A DNA stretch of 64,000 nucleotides, taken from the NCBI RefSeq assembly GCF_004000845.1, contig NZ_BIMA01000026.1:1-64000 (forward strand), given 5' to 3'. Both the position numbers and the translations under genes were made by a program. The stretch comes from Paenibacillus koleovorans NBRC 103111. Its GTDB lineage: Bacteria; Bacillota; Bacilli; Paenibacillales; NBRC-103111. Every line of letters starts with the position of its first letter. Position 1 is the stretch's first letter. The notes under the pieces are model-generated. The model ran no database searches. It was not told the DNA's origin and saw only the letters and a program-made list of their open reading frames with translations. Shown here one piece after another: positions 8,934-17,084 of the stretch.

Positions 8934-8980
8934 GATTGGAGACTTTTTAATTCTTTTTCGGAGGGAGACACCTCACATCC

Positions 8981-9751
8981 ATGACGACTGAAATTCGCTA
9001 CAATTCCATTCAAGATATTAATGATGTTGTTGATTTTTTTCTGGCTAACGACGAGCAAATGGTCGGCAATCCGTTGTTCGCGGACGCTTCGAATGTAGGT
9101 ATTTTGAAGCAAAGTTTGTTTGGCGTGCTGTCCAAGGTGGAGAGCGAAGCGGAATACGAGGAGATGCTGAACTACAAGCAGCTTCTGTTCCGCCAAATCG
9201 TTCATTACTCCGAAACGCTCGAGCAGATCGAAGAGCTCAAGGAAGATTTGCATGAGCTGATTATCCATAACATTTATTTGGGAACGGAGCATCGGCTGCT
9301 CGTTTGGATTTTCATGCAGCTGTACAAGCGGGAACCTGATCTGAGCAACAAGGACGGCCGGACGCCGCAAGGCTTCCTTCGCTACATGAAAATGAACTGC
9401 AAACCCGAAGTGACGGCTCACTTCATCGGCATGGCGCTGCAGCAGTACTTGCGCACGAACTATTCCGAGGAGCCTTATTACGCGGGGGAAGAGTTTTTCA
9501 CTGCAAGCTACAATTATATGGTAGAGCTGATTATGGAATCCGAGGAGATCGAGAAGCTGCTGAAGACGATCCAGGAGCAGCAGGAAGAGCTCATGTGGCT
9601 GCGCGATATGCTCATCTCCACGGAGCAGCAGCTGCAGACCGACGCGGGGAACGAGACGCTGATCGAGAAGCAGACGAAGATGGCGGCGGATTTCATGACC
9701 GAGAAGTTCGAGATGGAGTTTTTGTCGACCGTGCTGCTTCGCTTGTTCTAA
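8981..9751 (+). CDS. Conserved hypothetical protein, soluble and helical
   Basis: I do not recognise a named family for this 256-residue protein. It has no signal peptide or membrane segment and is acidic and mostly helical by appearance. A coiled-coil stretch lies at about 175-235 (ESEEIEKLLKTIQEQQEEL and following). A GGAGGGAG ribosome site precedes the ATG. It may form one unit with hit, which follows after 29 bases. An extended -10 promoter candidate lies upstream. Function unknown. Confidence 0.75.
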   Translation: MTTEIRYNSIQDINDVVDFFLANDEQMVGNPLFADASNVGILKQSLFGVLSKVESEAEYEEMLNYKQLLFRQIVHYSETLEQIEELKEDLHELIIHNIYLGTEHRLLVWIFMQLYKREPDLSNKDGRTPQGFLRYMKMNCKPEVTAHFIGMALQQYLRTNYSEEPYYAGEEFFTASYNYMVELIMESEEIEKLLKTIQEQQEELMWLRDMLISTEQQLQTDAGNETLIEKQTKMAADFMTEKFEMEFLSTVLLRLF

Positions 9752-9780
9752 ACCCTATTGTGCCCGTAGGAGGCTGACCG

Positions 9781-10131
9781 ATGGATTGCATTTTTTGTAA
9801 AATCGTCGAAGGCACGATCCCTTCCAAGAAAGTATTCGAGAGCGAGCATGTCGTGGCGTTTCATGATATTCAGCCTGCCGCTCCCGTACATGTGTTGATC
9901 ATCCCGAAGAAGCATATCGCTTCTATCAATGAAGTCGAGGCTGCGGACCGCGAAGTGCTGGGCGAGGTGCTGCTGGCGGCCCCTCAGATCGCTCGTCAGC
10001 TTGGCGTAGCGGAATCCGGTTATCGTCTGATCAACAATTGCGGTTCGGACGGCGGCCAAGTGGTGTACCACATTCACATGCATCTGCTCGGCGGAGAGAA
10101 GCTTGGCGGATTGAACGTCAAACCTGTCTGA
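9781..10131 (+). CDS. hit: HIT family nucleotide-binding protein
   Basis: The 116-residue protein has the usual length for bacterial HIT (histidine triad) proteins. It starts MDCIFCKIVEG, with the CxxC pair found in many HIT proteins, and carries the triad HIHMHLLGG near the C-terminus. The family hydrolyses nucleoside phosphoramidates and related adenylyl compounds; the natural substrate here is unknown. The GGAGG site ten bases before the ATG supports the start. It is located before rpsU, which has its own promoter. Confidence 0.93.
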   Translation: MDCIFCKIVEGTIPSKKVFESEHVVAFHDIQPAAPVHVLIIPKKHIASINEVEAADREVLGEVLLAAPQIARQLGVAESGYRLINNCGSDGGQVVYHIHMHLLGGEKLGGLNVKPV

Positions 10132-10175
10132 TTTTTGGCTGCGGACGTTGGCTGTAAATAGCAAGCGGTGTTAGG

Positions 10176-10205
10176 TTGACACCCACTTTTGCTTTCACGT
10201 ATAAT
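10176..10205 (+). promoter_or_regulatory. SigA promoter of rpsU-yqeY
   Basis: TTGACA (10176-10181), an 18-base spacer and TATAAT (10200-10205) match the SigA consensus in both hexamers. Transcription would begin near 10212, about 55 bases before the rpsU start. Confidence 0.85.
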
Positions 10206-10267
10206 GTAGTTTGATAACCGTGTTCCTGGGTATTTGGGACGGTCTGTTCGGAGGGAGGGAAAAACTA

Positions 10268-10441
10268 GTGTCTGAAACTCGAGTTCGTAAAAATGAAACC
10301 ATCGATGCTGCACTCCGTCGCTTTAAGCGCTCCATCGCGAAGGACGGCGTCCTGGCTGAGGTTAAGAAACGCAAGCACTATGAGAAGCCTAGCGTAAAAC
10401 GTAAGAAGAAGTCCGAGGCTGCTCGCAAGAGAAAGTTCTAG
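10268..10441 (+). CDS. rpsU: 30S ribosomal protein S21
   Basis: The 57-residue, very basic protein ([19 protein letters not shown] and a Lys/Arg-rich tail) is S21 of the small ribosomal subunit. It begins at GTG 10268, preceded by GGAGGGA; the in-frame upstream ATG at 10211 would add residues not found in S21. It heads a two-gene operon with yqeY, as in other Bacillales, from a consensus SigA promoter. Confidence 0.97.
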   Translation: MSETRVRKNETIDAALRRFKRSIAKDGVLAEVKKRKHYEKPSVKRKKKSEAARKRKF

Positions 10442-10457
10442 GAGGATTTTGGCAGCA

Positions 10458-10901
10458 ATGAGCTTAAGCGAACGATTGAATGACGATATGAAGCAATCGA
10501 TGAAGAATCAGGACAAGTTCAAACTCTCCGTCATCCGCATGATTCGATCGGCGATTAAGAATGTTGAGATAGATCTGAAGAGAACGCTTGATGACAATGA
10601 AGTGCTTGATATTCTCAGTCGTGAAGTGAAACAGCGCAAAGACTCCCTCCAAGAATTTGAGAAAGCGGGCCGCTCCGACTTGGCCGAGGCCACTCAGGAA
10701 GAGCTTGTGATTCTTTCCGAATATTTGCCGCAGCAGTTGACAGAGGAAGAAATCAAAGTCATTGTACAACAGACCATTCAGGAGACGGGTGCTTCTTCTA
10801 AAGCGGATATGGGAAAAGTCATGGCTGCATTGATGCCGAAAGTGAAAGGGCGTGCCGATGGCAAGCTCGTCAATCAGGCGGTGCTGCGGCTTCTGGGGTA
10901 A
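10458..10901 (+). CDS. yqeY: GatB/YqeY domain protein
   Basis: The 147-residue protein is a stand-alone YqeY domain, related to the tRNA-binding tail of the amidotransferase subunit GatB. The sequence begins [19 protein letters not shown] and contains the conserved [13 protein letters not shown] and [11 protein letters not shown] segments. I chose the ATG at 10458; a TTG at 10449 is only three bases from the GGAGG that follows the rpsU stop, too close to work. It is co-transcribed with rpsU. A role in tRNA handling is assumed from homology and is not established. Confidence 0.93.
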   Translation: MSLSERLNDDMKQSMKNQDKFKLSVIRMIRSAIKNVEIDLKRTLDDNEVLDILSREVKQRKDSLQEFEKAGRSDLAEATQEELVILSEYLPQQLTEEEIKVIVQQTIQETGASSKADMGKVMAALMPKVKGRADGKLVNQAVLRLLG

Positions 10902-10952
10902 CGCCGGCTGATCGGTCGGAATGATTCGAACGTTTATAATGGGAAGAGAGAA

Positions 10953-10980
10953 AGGCTGTCGCATCTGCGGCAGTCTTTTT
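10953..10980 (+). terminator. Intrinsic terminator after yqeY
   Basis: AGGCTGTCGC pairs with GCGGCAGTCT (two G-U pairs) over a four-base loop, followed by TTTTT. It ends the rpsU-yqeY unit. Confidence 0.8.
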
Positions 10981-11007
10981 GTGCGTAAATGCTGTGAAAT
11001 TCCCCTG

Positions 11008-11038
11008 TTGACATTCACGTTGCGTCAAGGTGTACGAT
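11008..11038 (+). promoter_or_regulatory. MerR-type promoter with 19-base spacer
   Basis: TTGACA (11008-11013) and TACGAT (11033-11038) are separated by 19 bases, longer than the normal 17 and typical of promoters that MerR-family activators untwist. TTGAC and GTCAA form a dyad around ACGTTGC within the spacer. It lies directly before the MerR gene, so autoregulation is likely. Confidence 0.65.
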
Positions 11039-11060
11039 CATTTTGTCAGGAGGTGCAAAC

Positions 11061-11828
11061 ATGGAATATACCGTGCAGAAGCTAGGGCTCCTGGCAGGGG
11101 TCAGCACACGGACGCTGCGTTATTACGATGAAATCGGACTTCTCAAGCCGGCGAGAATCAGTTCATCTGGGTACCGCATCTACGGCCAGCAAGAGGTGGA
11201 CCGGCTGCAGCAAATTTTGTTCTACCGAGAGCTCGGCGTGAGCTTGGAGGAGATCAAGGATTTGGTGACGTCGCCTGCCTTCGATGCGGACCGGGCGCTT
11301 CACGAGCATCGCGCGCAGCTCTTGGAGAAACGGGCGCAGCTGGATCTGCTGATCGCGAATGTAGAGCTGACATTGGCTCAAAGAGAGGGGACGAAAACGA
11401 TGTCCGATAAGCAGAAATTCGAAGGTTTCAAGCAAAAGCTGATCGATGATAACGAGAACAAATACGGGACGGAAGTCCGCGCCAAGTACGGCGACGAGAA
11501 AGTGAGCAAGTCCAACGCCAAGGTGAAAAACATGACGGAGCAGCAATATGCCGAAGTCGAGAAGCTCGCGGCCCAGGTGCATGAGGCTTTGGCCGCCGCG
11601 TTCGCGACCGGCGATCCGGCAGGCGAGCTGGCCCAGAAAGCCGCCGACCTGCACCGGCAATGGCTCATCTACTGGTGGGACCAGTACTCGAAGGAAGCGC
11701 ATGCAGGCATAGCCCGAATGTATGTGGACGACGAGCGATTCACCGCCTACTACGACAAGGACCAACCGGGCGTTGCCGCTTTCCTGCGCGACGCGGTGCT
11801 GATCTACACTGGAATGGGCGATGCTTAG
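11061..11828 (+). CDS. MerR-family activator with TipAS drug-binding domain
   Basis: The 255-residue protein has a MerR winged helix at 1-70 (YTVQKLGLLAGVSTRTLRYY, then DEIGLLKPARI), a dimerisation helix at about 75-115 and a TipAS domain at about 120-255. TipAS domains bind structurally varied antibiotics and other hydrophobic compounds; Mta of B. subtilis and TipAL of Streptomyces have the same build. The ATG at 11061 follows AGGAGG. It has its own 19-base-spacer promoter and a terminator, and no efflux gene adjoins it, so its target lies elsewhere or is itself. Confidence 0.9.
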   Translation: MEYTVQKLGLLAGVSTRTLRYYDEIGLLKPARISSSGYRIYGQQEVDRLQQILFYRELGVSLEEIKDLVTSPAFDADRALHEHRAQLLEKRAQLDLLIANVELTLAQREGTKTMSDKQKFEGFKQKLIDDNENKYGTEVRAKYGDEKVSKSNAKVKNMTEQQYAEVEKLAAQVHEALAAAFATGDPAGELAQKAADLHRQWLIYWWDQYSKEAHAGIARMYVDDERFTAYYDKDQPGVAAFLRDAVLIYTGMGDA

Positions 11829-11850
11829 CAGTAAGATTCGGATTCGGAGA

Positions 11851-11878
11851 AGACCTGGCTGGTTGCCGGGTCTTTTTT
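11851..11878 (+). terminator. Intrinsic terminator after the MerR gene
   Basis: AGACCTGGC pairs with GCCGGGTCT (one G-T pair) across a short loop, followed by a T-run. Confidence 0.75.
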
Positions 11879-11929
11879 CTGACTTCTGGGATTCGACTGG
11901 GGGTTGCACCTACCTCTCCTTCACAGCTC

Positions 11930-12225
11930 ACTCCCCGCTTGCCGGCACTGCACTCCCGGTCCCGGCCAGTAACTATTCATACGGGAAGGAGATACAATCT
12001 CCGTTCGCTACTCTACTCTGAAAATTCTCCCCCTTTCAGCAGCCGTGGTGTCGCGCCGCGGCATCGGTGTCTGGAGTCCGAAAAAGTCGGACTGCGTCAG
12101 TCGGGTGGGGAAAGTGATAGGGCTGCAAAGCCGGGTTACTGGCTGGACCCAAAGTGTCGTGCGGGAACTAGAAATTTAGGCCGGGAGTTACTGGCTGGAC
12201 CCGAGAGTGTCGTGCGGGGAAGTGG
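11930..12225. repeat. Inverted-repeat intergenic element
   Basis: The block around 11930-11970, read as reverse complement, resembles 12186-12225: AGTTACTGGC(C/T)GG is shared and the following 25 bases match with a few gaps. The right arm is itself duplicated, with TTACTGGCTGGACCC at 12135-12149 and 12187-12201. Between the arms lies the AGTCCGA hairpin unit listed separately. No coding potential is convincing in 11829-12396, although a spurious open frame crosses it. Confidence 0.6.
12047..12097 (+). repeat. AGTCCGA hairpin repeat, copy 1
   Basis: TGGTGTC, then CGCGGCATCGGTGTC (12057-12071), three bases, and the hairpin AGTCCGAAAAAGTCGGACT (12075-12093) followed by GCGT. A second copy with identical spacing lies at 35980-36030. 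Confidence 0.7.
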
Positions 12226-12232
12226 GGATTCG

Positions 12233-12267
12233 AAAAACCTGATCGTTGAACTTCCCATCAGGTTTTT
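12233..12267. terminator. Bidirectional terminator-like hairpin
   Basis: AAAAACCTGAT and ATCAGGTTTTT form a perfect 11-base stem with flanking A and T runs. It marks the right edge of the repeat element before the nfeD gene. Confidence 0.7.
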
Positions 12268-12396
12268 CTTAAAAAACGAATTTATTACTGCTACAAGCCA
12301 TGTTTACGTTTCCGCGCTGCGAATAAATGGTAGAATGAAACATGTAACCACCTGATACGTAATAATCGGTATAACGCTTTCAAAAGGAGGTCTTAC

Positions 12397-13785
12397 ATGC
12401 AAGCATGGTTTGTTAAACGGGGGGCCGGTCGCGGACTGATCGCCATGATCAAGCTGATCGCGGCACTGCTGCTCCTCACAGTCAGTTTGGCCGGAGCGAT
12501 TCCGGCATTGGCGGCGGACAAAACGCCGGGCACGTCCGGCGGAAGGCTCGTTTACATCGTGCCGGTTCAGCAGACGATCGAGAGCGGGCTCGAGAGCTTC
12601 CTCAAGCGGGCTTTCGCCGATGCGGAAGAGGCCAATGCGAGGCTGATCGTGCTCGACATCGACACGCTCGGCGGCCGGCTGGACGCGGCGGAGAACATCG
12701 GCAAGCTCATTCGGCAGAGCAAGGTGGAGACGATCGCGTTCGTCCAAGGCCGTGCCGTCTCGGCAGGCTCCTACATTGCGCTGAACGCAACCAAGATCGT
12801 CATGCAGCCCGGCAGCTCGATCGGGTCGGCCGCCGTCGTCGACGGCAACGGCGATCATGTGAAGGACTCGAAGATCGTCTCGCATTGGTCGAGCGAGATG
12901 CGCGCCGCCGCCGAGCTGCGGGGACGCAATCCGGCGATCGCCGAAGGGATGGTCGACGAGAACCTCGAGGTCGTCATGACGAAGATCAAAAGGACGGTAG
13001 GCAAGGGAGAGCTTGTCTCGCTGACGGCGGAGGAGGCGCTGGCGGTCGGTTATGCCGATAAGGTGGCGTCTACGGTTGATGAAGTGATTGCATTCGCCGG
13101 CGTGAAGGATCCGATCCTCCTCCAGTTCGAGCCTACGTTCTATGAGAAGCTGGCGCGGTTCCTCGTACATCCGGTAGTCATGACGCTCCTGCTGTTGATC
13201 GGCATCGCCGGCGTCGCGATCGAGCTGTTCGTGCCGGGCTTCGGCGTACCGGGGATACTGGGTATCGCAGGCTTCGGGCTTTACTTCTTCGGCCATTATA
13301 TAGCCGGTTTTGCGGGGGGTGAAGATGTGACGTTATTCGTTATCGGGATTGTGCTGCTTATTATTGAGATTTTTTTACCGACATTCGGCATTTTGGGCAT
13401 CCTGGGTATTATCTCTATTATTACCGGGGTCGTCATGGCGGCGTTCGATTCGGGGAATGCGCTGCTATCCCTTGGGATCGCGGTTGTGCTGTCGATCATC
13501 GTAATCGCGGTGTTCATCCGGGTGTTCAAACATCGAGGCATTTGGAACAAGTTTATTCTGAAAGAGCAGCTGACCTCGGAGGAAGGATTCATCTCCCAGG
13601 CATCCAAGGAGCATTTGGTTGGCCATGAAGGAGTTACCGTGACGCCGCTGCGTCCGGCCGGAACGGCCGAGATCAATGGCGAACGGATCGATGTCGTGAC
13701 GGATGGGGAGTTTATCCCGGTCCAGACTCGAGTACGAGTAGAGAAAGTGGAAGGAACGAGAGTCGTAGTCAGAACTTTGGAATAG
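12397..13785 (+). CDS. NfeD1-type membrane serine protease
   Basis: The 462-residue protein has a signal segment (about 15-40), a ClpP-like protease domain (about 50-230) with the catalytic-serine context AVSAGSYIAL and the IDTLGGRLDAAENI entry loop, several membrane helices (about 245-400) and a C-terminal NfeD OB-fold (about 405-462). NfeD proteins of this type are encoded next to stomatin or flotillin proteins and are thought to process them or help form membrane domains. Here floA follows after 40 bases, as with yqeZ-floA in B. subtilis. AAGGAGG precedes the ATG at good spacing. Confidence 0.93.
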   Translation: MQAWFVKRGAGRGLIAMIKLIAALLLLTVSLAGAIPALAADKTPGTSGGRLVYIVPVQQTIESGLESFLKRAFADAEEANARLIVLDIDTLGGRLDAAENIGKLIRQSKVETIAFVQGRAVSAGSYIALNATKIVMQPGSSIGSAAVVDGNGDHVKDSKIVSHWSSEMRAAAELRGRNPAIAEGMVDENLEVVMTKIKRTVGKGELVSLTAEEALAVGYADKVASTVDEVIAFAGVKDPILLQFEPTFYEKLARFLVHPVVMTLLLLIGIAGVAIELFVPGFGVPGILGIAGFGLYFFGHYIAGFAGGEDVTLFVIGIVLLIIEIFLPTFGILGILGIISIITGVVMAAFDSGNALLSLGIAVVLSIIVIAVFIRVFKHRGIWNKFILKEQLTSEEGFISQASKEHLVGHEGVTVTPLRPAGTAEINGERIDVVTDGEFIPVQTRVRVEKVEGTRVVVRTLE

Positions 13786-13825
13786 GCCTTAACGGCCCCC
13801 AAATAAAAGGAGGATTAACTCATTA

Positions 13826-14809
13826 ATGGATCAAGCATGGATTAGCATTCTACTTATCATCGCTTTAGCGATCATCGTATTGTCCGTTTTCCTGAGCTTC
13901 GTACCGGTGATGCTCTGGGTTTCCGCCCTCGCATCGGGTGTGCGCGTCGGCATCTTCACCCTTGTCGCTATGCGGCTTCGCCGCGTTCTCCCGAGCCGGA
14001 TTGTCAATCCGCTGATTAAGGCGACCAAAGCCGGTCTCGGCCTCAACATCAACCAGTTGGAGAGCCATTACTTGGCAGGCGGCAACGTCGATCGGGTCAT
14101 TAACGCCCTGATTGCGGCCCAACGTGCAAACATTCCACTCGGCTTTGAACGTGCCGCTGCGATCGACTTGGCCGGACGGGATGTCCTGATGGCTGTTCAA
14201 ATGAGCGTCAACCCTAAAGTCATTGAAACACCGATCGTCGCTGCCGTAGCGAAGGACGGAATCGAAGTGAAAGTCCGCGCACGCGTCACTGTTCGCGCCA
14301 ACATCGACCGACTCGTCGGCGGTGCAGGCGAAGAAACTATTATCGCTCGTGTCGGCGAAGGGATCGTAACCACTGTAGGTTCGTCCAATTCGCACAAGAA
14401 TGTACTTGAGAATCCCGATATGATATCCAAAACCGTGTTGGGTAAAGGGTTGGATGCCGGTACTGCCTTTGAAATTTTATCGATCGATATCGCGGACGTC
14501 GACGTAGGCAAGAACATCGGCGCCCACCTGCAAACCGAGCAAGCCGAAGCCGACAAGCGGATTGCACAGGCGAAGGCCGAGGAACGCCGTGCTATGGCCG
14601 TTGCCCAAGAGCAAGAGATGAAGGCGAAGGTCGTAGAGATGCGTGCGCGCGTTGTGGAATCCGAATCGCAAGTGCCGCTCGCTATGGCGGAAGCGCTGCG
14701 CGAAGGCAAGATGGGTGTCATGGACTACATGAACTTGCGCAACATCGAAGCCGACACTAATATGCGTTCATCGATCGGCAAGACGAACCCGAATGAGAAG
14801 CACGAATAG
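13826..14809 (+). CDS. floA: Flotillin-like protein FloA
   Basis: The 327-residue protein has a hydrophobic N-terminal hairpin (about 5-45) and then the YqfA/FloA core with a long Ala/Glu/Lys-rich coiled coil (about 230-290, [19 protein letters not shown] and onward). FloA organises lipid domains and affects envelope-associated signalling and secretion. The length matches B. subtilis FloA. It follows the NfeD protease gene and probably shares its transcript; AAGGAGG lies 12 bases before the ATG. Confidence 0.95.
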   Translation: MDQAWISILLIIALAIIVLSVFLSFVPVMLWVSALASGVRVGIFTLVAMRLRRVLPSRIVNPLIKATKAGLGLNINQLESHYLAGGNVDRVINALIAAQRANIPLGFERAAAIDLAGRDVLMAVQMSVNPKVIETPIVAAVAKDGIEVKVRARVTVRANIDRLVGGAGEETIIARVGEGIVTTVGSSNSHKNVLENPDMISKTVLGKGLDAGTAFEILSIDIADVDVGKNIGAHLQTEQAEADKRIAQAKAEERRAMAVAQEQEMKAKVVEMRARVVESESQVPLAMAEALREGKMGVMDYMNLRNIEADTNMRSSIGKTNPNEKHE

Positions 14810-14865
14810 GAAAAAGTTCATGCTCGTAAGCACGGGAGTCGAGTGCTTCCGGAAGGAGGTTCAGG

Positions 14866-15369
14866 ATGAGCATAGAACGTTTGATTGAATTTCTGTTCCG
14901 CAATATCTACTTCGTCGTCATTATTGGAGGCGTTCTCTACACGCTGCTGACTCGAGTAAGAGCGAAGATGGGGCAGCCGGACAAATCGCCGCGCATGCCG
15001 ACATTCGGCGGTGGCCCCGGCGACCGCGAGCCTGGCTCGTGGATGCCCGGCCAAAAGCCTTCCGTCTCGACAGGTGAGGCGCCTCGGACGTCGACAATTT
15101 CGCAGGCGAAAGCTCCCCAGGGTCCATCGGCTTCTGAGCAGCGAGCACTGCTTTATGGAGAGAGTGTACCGGATCGGACTTCCTTGTCGTCGAGTTCAAC
15201 ACCGACTTCCGAGACAGAGGCTGCGTCGATGGCTTCCCGACAGCGCCATGAATCAAGCGACGGCAATTGGGCTGGGATGGGCGATGCCGATGATCTGCGC
15301 CGAGGCGTGGTCTGGGCGGAAATTCTGGGCCCGCCCCGCGCCAAGAAACCTTATAGCTATAGGAAGTGA
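14866..15369 (+). CDS. Hypothetical protein with one membrane anchor
   Basis: The 167-residue protein has an N-terminal membrane helix (about 8-26, FRNIYFVVIIGGVLYTLLT) and then a long low-complexity Pro/Ser/Gly/Thr-rich tail that looks disordered, ending in a basic KKPYSYRK. It takes the position that yqfB holds in B. subtilis, but I see no similarity that would justify that name. GGAAGGAGG precedes the ATG. Function unknown; the neighbourhood with floA suggests a membrane role only weakly. Confidence 0.75.
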   Translation: MSIERLIEFLFRNIYFVVIIGGVLYTLLTRVRAKMGQPDKSPRMPTFGGGPGDREPGSWMPGQKPSVSTGEAPRTSTISQAKAPQGPSASEQRALLYGESVPDRTSLSSSSTPTSETEAASMASRQRHESSDGNWAGMGDADDLRRGVVWAEILGPPRAKKPYSYRK

Positions 15370-15375
15370 CCGTGG

Positions 15376-16569
15376 ATGAAAACATGGGTGCTTGCAATGA
15401 CGGCGGTTCTGTTGACGACGACGTTCGCTTGCTCGGCGCGGGAGGAGACCGCCCCGCAGCCGTCGCAAGCGGCCGGCTCGCCGCAGGCGACCGCTCCGCA
15501 AGGGTCAGCAAGCGGCAATAGCGGCGGCTACAAGGTCGAAGTATTTGCCGAGCAGCTTGATGTGCCTTGGGATATCGCTTTCGTGCCGGATGGACGTATC
15601 TTCATCACGGAGCGTCCCGGTACGATCCGCGTCATCGATAAGGGCAAGCTGGTCGGCGAGCCGGTGCTGTCGTTCAAGACGGGCGGCATCCCGTTCCAGA
15701 GCCGCGGCGAGAGCGGGCTGCTCGGCATTGTCCCGGATCCTGAATTCGCGAACAACGGCTATATGTATGTGTACCACACCTACGAAGAGCGCGGCAGCTT
15801 GCGGAACCGCGTCCTGCGGCTAGTGGAGAAGAACAACAAAGCGACGATCGACAAGGTGTTGATCGACGGGCTGCCAGGTCAGTCTACGCATGACGGCGGA
15901 CGCATCCGGTTCGGACCCGACGGTTACTTGTACTTCACTGTAGGCGATGCCCAGGACCCGCAGCAATCGCAGGATCCGACCAGCCGGGCCGGCAAAATCA
16001 TGCGCATCGCGAAGGACGGCACGATCCCGAAGACGAATCCGTTCCCGGATTCGCCGGTGTACAGCTACGGCCACCGCAATCCGCAAGGTCTCGCATGGCA
16101 CCCGATGAGCGGGCGGCTGTACGCGTCCGAACACGGCCAGTCGACGATGGACGAGATCAACCTGATCGAGCCGGGAGCAAATTACGGCTGGCCTCTGATC
16201 GAAGGCGACGCTATGTCGCCGAAGCAAGGGAACTCCGTCCCGCCGAATGTGAAGCTGCGAACGCCGATTCTGCACAGCGGCTCGGACACATGGGCCCCCT
16301 CCGGGATGACCTTCGTCACCAAGGGGCCGTGGAAGAACGACCTTGTCGTGGCCAGTCTGCGAGGCGCCCAACTGCTGAAGGTGACGCTGCAAGAAGGCGA
16401 CCCGGCCAAGGTCGTCAAATCCGAGAAGCTGTACAAAAACGAGTGGGGCCGGCTGCGCAACGTCTCTGAAGGGCCTGATGGCGCGCTCTACGTCATGACG
16501 AACAATCGGGACGGACGAGGCTCTCCGAAGCCCGGAGACGACAAAATCATCCGTCTGACGCCTCAGTAA
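15376..16569 (+). CDS. Glucose/sorbosone dehydrogenase-like lipoprotein
   Basis: The 397-residue protein has a lipoprotein signal (TTFACSA, Cys near residue 19), a Pro/Ser/Gln-rich linker to about 50, and a six-bladed beta-propeller of the PQQ-type sugar dehydrogenase family: DVPWDIAFVPDGRIFITERPG, THDGGRIRFGPDGYLYFTVGD and YGHRNPQGLAWHP-type segments are present. Many members bind PQQ and oxidise aldose sugars outside the membrane; whether this organism has PQQ cannot be judged here. It starts six bases after the previous stop, and translation may be coupled, since no strong ribosome site is seen. Confidence 0.88.
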   Translation: MKTWVLAMTAVLLTTTFACSAREETAPQPSQAAGSPQATAPQGSASGNSGGYKVEVFAEQLDVPWDIAFVPDGRIFITERPGTIRVIDKGKLVGEPVLSFKTGGIPFQSRGESGLLGIVPDPEFANNGYMYVYHTYEERGSLRNRVLRLVEKNNKATIDKVLIDGLPGQSTHDGGRIRFGPDGYLYFTVGDAQDPQQSQDPTSRAGKIMRIAKDGTIPKTNPFPDSPVYSYGHRNPQGLAWHPMSGRLYASEHGQSTMDEINLIEPGANYGWPLIEGDAMSPKQGNSVPPNVKLRTPILHSGSDTWAPSGMTFVTKGPWKNDLVVASLRGAQLLKVTLQEGDPAKVVKSEKLYKNEWGRLRNVSEGPDGALYVMTNNRDGRGSPKPGDDKIIRLTPQ

Positions 16570-16650
16570 TGGCTGACTCCCCATTCCTTATAGTTCCGAA
16601 CCCAAAGGCTGTCGAGCGGCGAGCAAATTCGCCCTGGACGGCCTCTTTTC

Positions 16651-16680
16651 GTTATAAACGGCCCTTTCGCCGCATATGTA
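16651..16680 (+). promoter_or_regulatory. Possible SigE promoter of yqfCD
   Basis: GTTATAAA (16651-16658) and CATATGTA (16673-16680), 14 bases apart, loosely fit the mother-cell SigE pattern of an ATA-bearing -35 and a CATA-type -10. In B. subtilis the yqfCD genes are SigE-dependent, which is the main reason for the call. Confidence 0.4.
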
Positions 16681-16758
16681 TAATAATCTGTTACCTAGTA
16701 GAGGTTGCTGAATGATTCTGCTTTCAGCAAGTCCTAAGCGAAGGGGGAAAGGCCGCCG

Positions 16759-17040
16759 ATGCAGCGCAAGAACCGCAGATGGAGCAGATGGACCGCCAAG
16801 CTGCTCGATCTTCCCCAGGACGTAGTGTTCGACCTGCCCCGGTTTACGATGATCGGGAACCGGCAGCTGTACATAGAGAATCATCGCGGCGTCATCCACT
16901 TTTCGAGCGACCTGCTTAAGCTGCATCTCAGCCAAGGGGTACTGGAGGTGCGCGGCAAGGAGCTGACGATCCGCGCGATTTTACCGGAGGAAGTGTTCAT
17001 CGAAGGAATCATAACGGATGTGAAATATTTGGATTCGTAA
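16759..17040 (+). CDS. yqfC: Sporulation protein YqfC
   Basis: The 93-residue protein matches YqfC in length and sequence features (LLDLPQDVVFDLPRFTMIGN, NRQLYIENHRGVIHFS, then KELTIRAILPEEVFIEG). YqfC and YqfD are SigE-dependent mother-cell proteins needed for engulfment-stage sporulation in B. subtilis. It is followed at once by yqfD. GGGGGAAAGG precedes the ATG, and a possible SigE promoter lies about 80 bases upstream. Confidence 0.93.
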   Translation: MQRKNRRWSRWTAKLLDLPQDVVFDLPRFTMIGNRQLYIENHRGVIHFSSDLLKLHLSQGVLEVRGKELTIRAILPEEVFIEGIITDVKYLDS

Positions 17041-17084
17041 CGGTGCTGCTAGTCGAGTTGAACGGGAATGGGGAGGACGAGGCA

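Noticed and set aside
12130-12221. Possible CRISPR array from the repeated TTACTGGCTGGACCC
   Set aside because: Only two units about 50 bases apart, imperfect, no spacer regularity beyond two and no cas genes.
11660-12355. 231-codon plus-strand open frame across the MerR 3' end and the repeat element
   Set aside because: No ribosome site, starts inside the MerR gene in another frame, runs through inverted repeats and terminators, and the composition is not protein-like.
14866-15369. Calling this gene yqfB from synteny
   Set aside because: Position agrees but sequence and length do not support it.
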